Shown here piece by piece: positions 1 through 12,000 of a stretch of DNA of 64,000 bases. The notes beneath the pieces were generated by a model that ran no database searches, had not been told where the DNA came from, and worked only from the letters and a program-made list of their open reading frames with translations. The stretch comes from Malania oleifera. Its lineage: Eukaryota > Streptophyta > Magnoliopsida > Santalales > Ximeniaceae. Within the stretch, counting starts at the first letter, position 1, and each line of letters begins with the position of its first letter. The stretch covers positions 74,636,597 to 74,700,596 of the forward strand of contig NC_080419.1 in NCBI RefSeq assembly GCF_029873635.1. The letters run 5' to 3'. The translations under genes and the position numbers were made by a program.

Positions 1-985
1 CACAACATAAAGCTTTTCTTTCCTCTATTTTTGAAAAGCCATCACCTTTTCCCCAATATTCAATTATAACTTTTTAATAAAGAGCCTTTTCCCTGGCTGT
101 ATTTGGGCAGCCTCCTAACAGCTTGAATTGCGGTTTAAATGTCTAAATTCTTATTTCTTACTATTATGAATGAGTTGATCTCTTATGTAACTACATCAGT
201 GCATGAGATTTTGAAGACCCACTTTCCACTGTACAATTGAAACATGCCAAGTTGTCTTTCATAGCCCCTAATTTTAATTACTCATTGAATCTAAAGTTCA
301 ATTTTCAAACTCTTAATCTATATTTGAAGAGACCGTGAATTTAAAATTATATTAAATTTGGATGAACTGTAATACAGAATTATATTAAAACTAATGCAGT
401 CATGCAATATTAAGAACTAATTAGTACTTTTTGCATCGTATAAAATGTATTGCTACTCGTTAAACAGATTTCTTCACCCAGAGAGGTATTCACAGGCCTC
501 TCCACCTCTCTTGCATTTCCAAGAGCTCAAGTGCCAAGGGTCAGTTTCAGAACTAGCTTTGCAGGATTCTTCGCCCCGATCGTGTAGAAGCAGACGCCTT
601 CGGCAGATGAAACAATAACAGACCTAGCAGCAAACTAGGAGTGCAACTTCAAAAATTGAAAATACATGCTTTTGACAGTGGCATCGAGTTATTACGAACC
701 CGGAAGAACGAAAAAAGGTCATTACAAATAATTCCATCAAAATTTAAATCAAGACAAATGACGGCTAGTGAAGCAGAACAGAGAAGAAAAGTGGAGTTAT
801 CCCACCATTTTCACCAATAAAAAAAACATATTTTGCAGCAATTGCTCACAAGCTTGGGCCTGCATATCACAAAACATCAAAATTAGAATGTATCATTATG
901 ATTGCTTCATGTTATTCGTTTGTCTGATCTTGACATGATGAAAATAACGCCAAATTACATTCTGTAAATGCTAACTGTTCCCTAC
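1..985. other. Non-coding flank left of Copia-1
   Basis: AT-rich sequence with no convincing long reading frame. The only stretch that looks at all coding is a short minus-strand segment near 527-623, listed separately. The last five bases (981-985, CCTAC) are the left target-site duplication of the adjacent copia element. Before that insertion this DNA was continuous with the sequence just downstream of the TMX2 stop codon (5876-6009). It may therefore contain the distal 3' UTR of that gene. Confidence 0.6.
527..623 (-). CDS. Candidate terminal exon of an unidentified gene
   Basis: On the minus strand a possible acceptor (CTGCTAG) at 624-630 is followed by one base and 32 codons ending in TGA at 527-529. 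The 31 residues include the string GVCFYTIGAKNPAKL, which reads like a protein C-terminus and has unusually balanced composition for this AT-rich stretch. No family is recognised and no upstream partner exon was found between here and TMX2. It could be a chance frame, an exon of a neighbouring gene extending outside the window, or an alternative terminal exon. Weak support only. Confidence 0.18.
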
Positions 986-1171
986 TGTTAAAATATCAAT
1001 CCCGAATATCTTTGTAAATAAAATACAAATTAGGAAAGTGAGTAATTATGGGGGATTTGATATTATTCAATAGGAAATTATTTCCTTGTTTAGAATAGGT
1101 AATTGTATTATATATTGGATTGTACATATGAACATAATAATGAACATATTTTTCCATCGTTTCTTCTTTCA
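986..1171 (+). repeat. 5' LTR of Copia-1
   Basis: 186 bp, begins TGTTAAAATATC and ends TTCTTTCA. It matches 5682-5870 along its length and is followed at 1172 by the initiator-Met tRNA primer-binding site. Confidence 0.96.
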
Positions 1172-1209
1172 TGGTATCAGAGCTAGGGTTTCTTAAACCT
1201 AGCTAAACG

Positions 1210-2250
1210 ATGGCTAACAGCAGAGGTTCAACCTCCTCTGCAAACATCACCGGTGACTCAGAGGTTACGTCCGGTGGGGGTACGAATGGACTGGATAACA
1301 GTCTTTCCACTCTCATTGGAAAAACTAAACAGAAAAAATTTCCGTGAATGGGCTCCGTCCATGAAACTGGTGATTAAGGGAAAAGGGAAGCTTTGTTATC
1401 TTACCGGTGAGCGGAGGAAATCAGACCCTTCCGACGCTATAGCCTTGCAAAGATGGAGATCCGAAAACTCCATAGTCATGGCTTGGCTCGTCAACTCAAC
1501 GCAACCATCAATCAGAAAAATTTACTTGTTCTTGCCGACAGCGAAGGAAGTCTGGGAAGCCGTATGTGAGATGTACTCCGATGTTGAAAGCTACTCACAA
1601 ATCTTCGACATCAAGACCCGATTGTGGCAGATGAGGCAAGGTGAGAGAGGTGTTACCGAATATTTCATGGAGATGACTCATCTCTGGCAGGAGCTCGATC
1701 TGAGCATCGACGAGAAGTGGGAGTGCTCCGGTGATAGCACGCGATACCGAAGGAGGCTCAAAAACGAGAGGGTCTTCGAGTTTCTTGCCAGCCTAAATTG
1801 AGAGCTCGACGACGTGAGGGGACGGATCCTTGGCCGATGACCTCTCCCTTCAACCCGAGAGGTCTTCGCAGATGTCAAGAGGGAAGAGAACAGGAGGCGG
1901 GTGATGTTGCGGCCTCAAACTGAATCCGTTGGGCTGGACCCTCCTATACCTGTATCCGCCCAAAAATTAGATGGGCTACACGCTGGGCCAGATGCCTCAG
2001 CTCTTGTATTAAAAGGCAGGCCCAGGAGGACCTAGTTAACGACCGCAAAGAGGAAAAATATGGTGCGAACATTGCCGAAAAACAGGTCATTCAAAAAATA
2101 CCTGCTGGGAGATTCATGGAAAATCGGCAGATTGGAAACCGAGACAATATCAAAAAAATCGTGGGTACCAGGCCAGCACTGACGGATCAACTGAAAGATC
2201 ACAGGGAGAGAACAACAATACCCCGTCCAGCAGTGCATTCAGTCCTAAAC
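1210..2250 (+). pseudogene. gag: Copia-1 gag (broken)
   Basis: Capsid/nucleocapsid polyprotein of the retrotransposon. The probable start is ATG at 1210, 26 bp after the primer-binding site. The frame shifts near 1310-1325 into the long frame ending with TGA at 1799. The capsid part has the copia UBN2-type pattern (NFREWAPSMK, then a Trp-rich helix and QMRQGERGVTEYF). After further frame changes a CCHC zinc knuckle (C-x2-C-x4-H-x4-C, starting CEHCRKTGH) lies at 2064-2105. At least one frameshift and two in-frame stops disable it. Confidence 0.9.
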
Positions 2251-2252
2251 AG

Positions 2253-5200
2253 TTGGATCAATTATATAAGATGATTTCATCAATGCAAACATCGGGTCAG
2301 TCTTCCTCTGGTTCCCTGGCTCACCGAGGTAATCATCTATCAGTTTTAAAAACCACATCTTGTTACAAATGTCCATGGATAATTGATTCGGGTGCATCTG
2401 ATCATATGACTGGGTCTAATCAATATTTTTCATCACCATATGCCGGGAATTTGAGGGTAAAAATTGCATATGGCTCACTCTCACCAGTTGCTGGAAAAGG
2501 AAGTATTCGCATATCTGATTCCTTAACTTTACAATCGATCTTACATGTCCCCAAGTTATCTTGCAATCTGTTATTTATCAGTCAGTTAACAAAAGACTCG
2601 AATTGTTCCGTTAAATTTGTTTCCTCTCATTGTGTTTTTCAGGACCCATCATCGGGGAAGACGATTGGCACTGCTAAGCGTATAAGGGACTCTACTACTT
2701 TAAGGAGGCAAGTTTGAGTGAACTATGTAATACTGCAATTTGTGATTCTGCATCTACTTCTAGAAATAGTAAACTTTTGTTATGCCATTCACGGATGGGT
2801 CATCCCAGTTTTCAATATTTAAAACACTTGTTTCCTTCGCTTTGTTCAAATAAAATAACTTCTGAGTTTCAATGTGAAGTATGTGAGCTTGCTAAACATC
2901 GTCGTACTTCTTTTCCATCATCCATATACAAATCATCTCACCCATTTGCTATGTTTCACAGTGATGTATGGGGTCCCTCACGTTCCCTAAATCGCACCAA
3001 TACAAAATGGTTTGTGACCTTTATCGATGACCATACTCGTCTTTGTTGGGTCTACTTACTGAAAGACAAAACTGAAGTCCGCTCCATTTTCATCAATTTT
3101 CATACCATGATTCATACACAGTTCCAGACTTATATTCAGATCCTACGTACTGATAATGGTACGGAATATTTTAATACCATCCTGGGAACTTATCTTCAAG
3201 ATAATGGGATTGTTCATCAAAGTTCTTGTGTGGATACCCCTCAGCAAAATGGGGTTACTGAATGAAAAAATAGACATATACTTGAAGTAGCCAGGGCATT
3301 AATGTTTACTACCCACATGAAACATTATTTTTGGGGCGATGCCATCTTAACAGCCACACATCTCATTAATCGAATGCCAAGTCGAGCACTCTCATTTGTC
3401 ACCCCTCTTCAGAAATTTCAGAAACACTTTCCTACCTCTCGACTCCCTTCCAGTCTCCCATTAAAAATTTTTGGTTGTACTACTTTTGTTCATATCCATG
3501 CACACCATCATGATAGATTGGATCCTTGTGCCATTAAATGTGTCTTCCTTGGTTATTCACCTACCCAAAAAGGCTACAAATGCTATGATTCGGTCTCAAA
3601 ACGACTGTTCGTTAGTCTTGATGTCACTTTCTTTAAAACCACTCCTTATTTCTCAAAGCCCTCTCTTCAGGGGAAGAAATGGAGTGAAGATCAATTCTTT
3701 GATCCTTTTACTACTGAATCTGCAGTTACTCCAGTTACTCTATTCCCTGACCCATCTATTGAGTCTTCCATTACATTACTTCCCGACTTGCCAAACACAA
3801 CTGAACACTTACCCTCAGGGGGAAATGCAGGAGAACAAAACAACGCAAACATACTGGTTTACTCAAGAAAGGCGAAAACAAAGGAAAGGGAGAATCTCAT
3901 ACATGAGGCACCAAGACCATTGAAACCGGTGATGGATCCGAATAATCATAAGCCCTTGCCTTATCCTGATCTGGTAATTGAGTCTTCCTCTGATAATTCT
4001 GCACCTGATGATATCAATTTACCTATTGCAATCAGAAAACAAACCAGGTCATGTACTCAATACCCTTGGTCGAAATACATGTCTTATAAAAGCTTGTCTA
4101 CAAGATATCGTGCGTTTGTCTCTAATCTTGATAGGATGAAAATGCCAAAAAATATTCAAGAGCTCTAGAAATACCAGAATGGAGAGAGGCAGACATGGAA
4201 GAAATGTGAGCCCTAGAAAAAAATGGAACTTGGAAGTTGACAGATCTACCGAAAGGGAAGAAACCAGTGGGTTGTAAATAGATCTTCACAGTAAAATATA
4301 AATCTGATGGAATAGTTGAAAGATATAAGGCCAGACTTGTTGCAAAAGGCTTTACACAGACCTACGACATTGACTATACTGAGACATTTGCACCAGTGGC
4401 AAACTTAAATACAATTCGGGTTCTCTTGTCCCTGACAGCCAATTTAGATTGGCCACTACAACAACTTGATATTAAAAATGCTTTCTTAAATGGAGAATTA
4501 GAAAAGGAAGTTTACATGACTATACCACCAGGATTCAGTAGAACAGGTGAAGAAAACAGAGTGTAAACTAAAGAAATCGTTATATGGCCTCAAACAATCT
4601 CCTAAAGCGTGGTTCGACAGATTCGCAAAGATACTAAAGAATCAAGGGTATCGACAAGGGCAATCAGACCATACACTATTCTTCCAACAGTCTGAAGGAG
4701 GTAAGAGAACAATTCTAATAGTGTATGTTGATGATATAATTCTTACTGGTGATGATACTGTAGAAATGGAGAGATTGAAGAAGGTTCTAGCTACTGAATT
4801 TGAAGTTAAATACTTGGGACAAATGCGGTATTTTTTGGGCATGGAAGTGGCAAGAACGAAAAAGGGAATTAGTGTTTCTTAGCGAAAGTATGTTACCGAC
4901 CTCCTAGTTGAAACTGGCATGCTAGGATGCAAACCCAGCAAAACCCCGATAGAAACAGTAAAGAGGGTTGAAGATTGTGGAAAACCAGTAGAAAATGAGA
5001 GGTATCAGAGATTGGTTGGCAAGCTGATCTACCTATCACATACCATACCAGATATTGCATTTGCAGTCAGTGTAGTAAGTCAACACATGCATTCACCAAA
5101 GAAAGTTCACTTAGATGTTGTATACAAGATCCTTAGATATCTCAAGGAATCCCTAGGAAGAGGACTCTTCTTTAAGAAATGTGAAAACAAGGAAGTAGAG

Positions 5201-5675
5201 ATCTTTACAGATGCAGATTGGCCAGGATCAGTGGAAGATAGAAGGTCCATCACAGGATATTGTACATTCGTCTAGGAAAATCTCGTAACTTGGAGAAGCA
5301 AAAAACAGAATGTGGTGGCTCGTAGTAGTGCTGAAGCTAAATTCAGGGCAGTCGCTCAAGGGATTTGTGAAGGATTGTGATTACGAAAACTATTGGAGGA
5401 ATTACAGGTACCGGTGAACCTTCCTATCAAACTCTACAGTGACAATAAGGCAGCTATTAGCATCTCTCTTAATCCAGTTCAACATGACAGGACTAAACAT
5501 GTGGAGGTTGACAGGCACTTCATCAAAGAAAAAATTTAAGAAGGAATTTTATGTATGACTTATGTAGCAACCAAGGAACAAACTGCAGATATTCTCACTA
5601 AAGGGTTGTGACGATAGAGCTTTGATGATCTTATTAGCAAGTTGGAAATGATTAATATTTATGATCCAACTTGAG
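2253..5675 (+). pseudogene. pol: Copia-1 pol (broken)
   Basis: Remnant of the polyprotein that cuts, integrates and copies the element. Visible in order: aspartic protease ([11 protein letters not shown], near 2379), GAG-pre-integrase zinc-binding motif (HSRMGHPSFQYL...CEVCELAKH, about 2785-2895), integrase core (HSDVWGP, DNGTEYF, PQQNGV) with a TGA stop at 3263, and the integrase C-terminus to 4168. Reverse transcriptase follows with a stop at 4279 and a frameshift near 4550; the YVDD catalytic motif survives at 4724-4735. RNase H (FTDADW, SSAEAKF, ADILTKGL) runs to the polypurine tract with several more stops. No full-length polyprotein can be made. Confidence 0.93.
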
Positions 5676-5681
5676 GGGGAG

Positions 5682-5870
5682 TGTTAAAATATCAATCCCA
5701 AATATCTTTGTAAATAAAATACAAATTGGGAAAGTGGGTAATTATGGGGAATTTGATATTATTCAATAGGAAATTATTTCCTTGTTTAGAATAGGTAATT
5801 GTATTATATATTGGATTGTACATATGAACAAAATAATGAAGAACATATTTTTCAATCATTTCTTCTTTCA
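5682..5870 (+). repeat. 3' LTR of Copia-1
   Basis: 189 bp copy of 986-1171, with a 3-bp insertion (GAA) near 5840 relative to the 5' copy. It is preceded by the polypurine tract and followed by the CCTAC target-site duplication. Confidence 0.96.
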
Positions 5871-5875
5871 CCTAC

Positions 5876-6009
5876 CCCACCATTTAATCAGTCAAACAAC
5901 AAACCTCAACAGAATAACAGAGCCAAAATTTCTTCCCAAAGCAATTAAGACATGGCGTGGCAACTTCTAAATAAAAAACATTAAAAATGATCATTTATCA
6001 GGGCAAGTT
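5876..6009 (-). other. Proximal 3' UTR of the TMX2-like gene
   Basis: The 134 bp between the TMX2 stop codon (6010-6012) and Copia-1. No AATAAA is visible on the minus strand here; an ATTAAA variant lies near 5883-5888. Polyadenylation may use that variant, a site in the inverted Copia-1 LTR, or the old 3' UTR now displaced beyond 985. Confidence 0.5.
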
Positions 6010-9000
6010 TTACTTACCCTTTACATATTCGAGAAGGCGTCGGTCAAGCTCGAAATGTTGGCATAGAAGTTTCTGCCACACATAATCCACTAATAAATGA
6101 TAAAATTCTAGTACCTTTATGTCATAGCATAACTGCAAAATGCTTCTGATAAAAAAAAAAATCAAGTTGACCTTCATTCTTACAAGCACCATTCACATGT
6201 GAAAAGGGACATGAAATAATTCTGACTCTTATTGTTTCACAGGGTGTAATACCCAAAAGTTGCATAATCGGCTGTTATTCAGAAACTCTACCAAAATTCA
6301 GATAGTGGATCCAATTCGTCAAAGTTCATAAAAGCTGCAGATTATGTTTAGGCGCTTTAGGAGAAAGGAGGCTAAAAGTTCACACCACTGCTCTATTTAT
6401 GTGGTTTGCTCTATTCATTAAAGTTCATAAAACTTGCTTCTTGTGCACTTGCGTTAACAATGTTACAGATTTAGTCTTTTCTAATGTATACAAAATATTT
6501 TATTTGTTTTTTCCTCGTATAATTCTGTTCTGTTTTGGAGCAAGTCTCATCCTCCTTTGGTACTATCTCTAATCCAAAATAAAAATTAAAAAATTAAAGT
6601 GTCCAACCACATATCTGGACCTAACATTCCATAACCACCAGAAGAATCTCAGTTCCAATAGGCACTTTGCTTCTAATTCCAAACGATGACAACAGTGAGA
6701 TGACACAATGTAGTGTTTGGTCATAGGCTAACAAGAGAATGAAGGAGAAAGAAATTTGTTCCAGGCAGCAAATTGTACAGAAATTGCTCGGTACCCAATA
6801 TTTTTTCTGGGAGCTTATTGGGATCTGGCTGATCTGAGCATAATACACAAATCTCAAAATGTTAATTGGGCAATTATAGGGTGGCTCTGAGGGTGTGCAT
6901 GAGAAAGAAAACCTCTACAAATGACCAACAAGGTAGCACATTAATAATGTAAATGCAATCCTAAGGCATGGAAAGAAAGCAAGAGAATGAGAAAAAATGT
7001 ATGTGGTTTCCCGGACAATTTTTGCCAAAAAGTCAAATATTAGCAAAACACCTGCATCTGATATAATCCACCAGCAGGCAATACCTTATTTATGGAAAGA
7101 TGAGAACCCTTCGCTTCAAAATCAATCTCCGGAAAACGTGTAACCTCCGCTGCATTCTCAAATAGTATATAGATAGGAAGTTGGCTCATATTCCCTACAA
7201 GTACAATGTGCCCACATGTCATCAATTCATGAATGACCAAGAAATGAAGCAAAACTGGATTTTACAACAGAACCCGCAAAAAAAAATTCCAGTTGAAAAC
7301 GAGATAATCAGAGAGATTATGGAAACAAAGGAACAATGAAATAATTTACCATCAAGGAATATTCCAAAATTTTCTGCAGCATTTGGGAAGAGGCTAAGGT
7401 CAACTATTCCAAAAGACAGATTTTTGTTTGAGTATCTACCAAATGGAGATATGAGTATGTTTAGACTTTACAAACATAGAAAAAACAGAACAAGGAGGAT
7501 GATTTATGAACAACTAAGAAAAATAGAATTTATTAAAATACGGCAGCAAGGAAACAGCATTGCTTAGCAATCCACACAAATTGAGAAGTACAGAGTTTTC
7601 ACTTAAGTCATGTGCACTAGAGGGTGAGAAACGCACATTATTGAGAGTTCAGGAAATAGGCGACTAGTGCGAATGCATGTGGATGAACACAAGGCCCGAA
7701 ATTCTACCTGCCAAAATTGAGTTTGTCATCATCATTGTTCTAGTGATGAGAGAGAGAGAGAGAGATTTAAGTTTGTCAAGCATCCATATACAAAAATATA
7801 CAATAACTTGCATGTGAACTCATCAAGATCAACAACACATAGAAGAGATCAAATTAATTTTGCAATCAATCATGTATTATGAAGGGCCACATCATGAGAA
7901 TATCAGTGCTTAGCTTAGAAAGGGCATGCTCAAGCATGTTTGCTAAATTAATAGGTCAGGCCAGAACTAATTTTGGAGACTAACGATTGTAAAATCATAT
8001 GATTTTATGTGTGAAAAATAGAAATGTATTTTCAACAATGTGTAAACAAAGTACAAATAATTTTTAAAATAAATAAAAATAAGAAATTTGAAAAAACAAA
8101 TCTAATTTATAAACAGCTTGGTAGCCATTCAAAAAAAACTAGAATTCATTTGGTAAATTGCACAGGATAGTTATAACATCACAAAGTTCAAATTTTCTTC
8201 ATGATCAAAGATGCAACTCTCAATTATTTTAGAACAATCGAGGTTTCAGAGTTTATAGAGATCTCATACTAGGAGATACCTTTTATATAAGCATGTGGGC
8301 AAAATTTTCTAACCAAATCTAACTTCAGATTCACAGTTCACACACTCAAAATGCATAAGCCTCAACTAAATGGGAGCAAAAAGCAATTCTTTTGTATAAA
8401 TGCATATGCCTTGGTGCATAATATGTTGGCCCTCTTGGGATTTGATTGATATTTTAGATTATGTCTTAGCATGTTTTGGGCATGCTTACTCTTAAGGCAA
8501 GCCTCACCTTCAAAAAATTGGAAAATAGTATGATTTTACAATGAAAATTCAAAGACCTGTAAAATTGTAAAAATGCATTTTGAATTATACAATTGTACGA
8601 TTTTACAAGTTGAAACTATTGACGTGGAAGAAATTTTGATTTTGATGATAACAGAACTTCGTTTTTGTTGTTTAATGAAAGCAATACATGTATTTTATAA
8701 GTTTGTTTAGTTTATATCTCATATAACCTATGGCTTTTGTTTTATATACACAATCTAATGTGCATAAATCTTTCAATGCATGCACATGTCTCTCTCTCTC
8801 AGTCACTCACTCATATGCAATATTTGTAGGACCCTGGTGTTTTAACTTTTAATGTTGTTAAAGCTTGATATACATTGTTGGCCTAAAACCTAATAGCTTA
8901 AGCTTTTAGTTTAAGTAGTATTCTAACATGCCTAAAACCTAATAGCTTAAGCTTTTAGTTTAAGTAGTATTCTAACATGGTATCGGAGCTGGTTACCAAA

Positions 9001-12000
9001 AGATACTGGGTTCTAGTCTCGTTGTCTGCATTTATTATGTGGTGTTTAAAAATTTATTGTATTCCTTGTATTGGGTGTTATCTATTGTGTGTTTATCTCT
9101 CCACGTGCGCCAGGCTGCACATGTGGGGGAGTGTTAAAGCCAGATATACATTGTTGGCCCACCATCTAATAGCTTAAGCTTCTAGGTAAAGTGGTATTCT
9201 AACAAATGGAGGGGAGGGAGTGTTACTTTTGTATCTCATGTTGCAGGCCTGGAACTGTACACAAGCTTCGGAATGTATTTTCTTCATTGAATCTTCAACT
9301 TATTTCAGATTTACATGGTATCCAAGTGTTGAACTTGAACTCCCCTAAATCTTATTTATCTGAGTTGATTTTGGGCACTCTTTTTCCCCTTTTTATCTTA
9401 TCTTCCTAATTGGTTCTCAAATCTGATTGTCTAGTTTGAGAGTTGTTCAAGGACTCTCTTCCTTTCAGTTAGACTGCTGGCAATCTTGTCTCTTGCTGGT
9501 TGGTTTTGATTGGTGTTGGATTACCCTATCTCCTCCTCTTACCTGCACTCACTTCTAGTTGCTGCCAGCCATAATGCCTTTAGATGCTGCCAGATTGTTT
9601 ATTAAATGCCTGCAGTGCTTTGTTGCGATCCGCCCCATTTTGTTTGGTCCACAGATTCCTCCTAGGATATAACTTTACAGTTCTCTGAATCTTTGAAGTG
9701 TTGTTCTGTGTTAGTGTGTGCTGCCTGATTCTGCACTGTTGCTGTATTATTCATTTCTAATATTGGTGTATTCTAATTGTGCCCTGATGGCCTCTACAGA
9801 GAGTTAGAACTGATATTACGAATGCAGAGATCACAGCCACCAATTGATTGGATCCTCTACTTGTTATGGTCTAGTATTAAAGAAAAAGGGAAGTCCAAGT
9901 ATATGTTGCATTTTCCTCTGCCTCCAGACTTCAAAGATTATGAACATTGGATGAAAAAGAATGCTTGTGATGTTGTGGAATAGCATGGAACCATGAATTT
10001 TTACTACTGTGATGTTTCATAGAACAGCAAAGACCATATGAAGCTTCTTGCAAGGTAAAAATCAAACTCATGCTTTTCACCTATGTGAGAAGCTTTTCAA
10101 ATATGACCAAGGACGTAGATCCATTGCACATAACAATGATTAAGAGATCATGGGTAAAGTTCTTGGTTACCAAGTTTTTGTCCTAAGATTCAACCCATTT
10201 GTGACCCAATTCTCATCGATAGCCAATACCAACTATGAATGAAGCATATGCTAGAATCCAACAAATCAATCTCAAGCTTCTTTTTGTGATGGTTTAGCCA
10301 TGGTTAGCATTGTCCCTAACCATGGTAAGGAAAAAGCTGGAAGACGAGGACAAGGTTGGGAAGAGCTTGAGGCAAACGTAATGCATCAGGATGAAGAGCT
10401 TATCGTGGCAATCCTCGCATTTGCACACATTGTCTCAAGGACAATCATACTATTGATCGTTTTTGGGGATCTCAATGGGAAACAGACTTGGGAAATAAGT
10501 CTTCTGCCAAGGGTGATTCCACGATTGACACTTCAAGCACACATGGCCATTTGTTGCTGGACAAGCACTTCACATCAAGTGAAAGGCTGTGTGGCACTAG
10601 TTGTAGTAGACAAGCTTAACTAGTCAACTGAAAGTAAAACCGCAACGCATCACTCAAACATGTTCATAAGCATTAAATACAACATACACAGTAAGTGGTA
10701 AGCAATCATGAAGTAAACATGAGAGTCTACTGGTCAACTGTAAAGCAACACAATTCATCTTCTTACACCTATGTCAAAAATGTGTGTTTAGTGAGAAACT
10801 CTAGTAAGATTAACACATTTACAATAACTAGTGAGTTATATAACGATTTGATAAACCCTCCCACTCCCCTTAAAGAGCTTTCAATGCAAATATAATTCAA
10901 CCACTAGGAAACATCACTATGACCAGGTAGTCATACACCCCTTGCAGAAAATGAACCCTCCATTATTATTTACATGATGGTTACCTACCCAATGAACATA
11001 ATACATGCAATCGCAGGCAATCATAAGGCCCTAAGCAAGTTTGGCTCATGACATTCTCCTCCAATTATGCGCAGACGTCCTCAATTTGTCGTTTGGACAC
11101 TGTACTTTTTTTACTTTACGTGTTAGTTTTGTTACTTATTGCCTTATTGTTAAAACCTTTATGACTTTTTGAGGTCCATACAAAAAGAAGAAACTGCCTG
11201 CAGCAAAAGAAGATGAATGACTTTGTATTTGTGAGGTGCTATTTGAAGTTCAGAGAAAGGCAGACTAAATGAGAAGTTAATAACAACTTGGATGATCTCT
11301 CCTCGGATAATAAATGGATAACTAAGAAACAGCAAAGATGAAAGTGGTGAAGATGGAGGACACTTCAGTTGATGACACTACTAATTTGCCACGTCCCTTG
11401 GAGATTCATGATATTAATGTTGGTGATGTGGAACTTAATAGGAGGGTAGTGGATGGTAAGAGCAGTTTAGATGATGCCACCAATGTTTACGCTGATGATG
11501 TTGCTGCAGCTAGTTTTACTTTGGATGAAAATGATGCAGATGATTTATACTGATCATGATGTATGGACATGCAAACTTCTATTTTGTGTTTGTATGGGTT
11601 CATGTATTAATCATGCCGGTGACTGGGTATTTTAATTTTGTTTTGCTCCTTAAACTTTAAACTATGAAATTTGAGCAAGTGTAAAGTTGTTGACTTGTTT
11701 TAGTTAGAACTTTAAATTATGAAGTTTGGGATGATGAATGAACTGTGACGTCTCAAGAATCTAGGTATCAGAGGCTTTGACCTGGGTCTCCTCCACGTTT
11801 AGCTTCCCATGTGCTTCTCATGCAAGGAAATTTGACGCTCAATTTGCTAACCTACGAGACTCACTATGTCTGTGTAGCCTCCCGCTTGTTTAACTAAATT
11901 ATGGAATTGGGCAACAGCCTCTTGGGGAGTAATTTAGTTATTCTTATTCCTTGTGGTTTCAATTTTTTTCCCCCCATGGTGGCATGGGCATGTTTTGATT

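Larger units (their letters stand above)
986..5870 (+). mobile_element. Copia-1, full-length decayed Ty1/copia retrotransposon
   Basis: A complete copia element with two short LTRs (986-1171 and 5682-5870), both TG...CA. It is bordered by a perfect 5-bp target-site duplication, CCTAC, at 981-985 and 5871-5875. The primer-binding site TGGTATCAGAGC (1172-1183) directly follows the 5' LTR, and a polypurine tract (TTGAGGGGGAG, about 5671-5681) directly precedes the 3' LTR. Domain order is copia type: gag, protease, integrase, reverse transcriptase, RNase H. The LTRs differ by about seven substitutions and one 3-bp indel, so insertion is not very recent. Multiple stops and frameshifts make it non-autonomous now. 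Its right end lies 135 bp beyond the TMX2 stop codon and it is transcribed head-on towards that gene. Confidence 0.97.

Noticed and set aside
9777-9983. 68-codon frame in intron 6
   Set aside because: Not recognised; it lies in a decayed element remnant, with no splice or start context that supports expression.
11338-11553. 71-codon acidic frame in TMX2 intron 6
   Set aside because: No recognisable domain, located within an intron on the opposite strand, and short enough to occur by chance.
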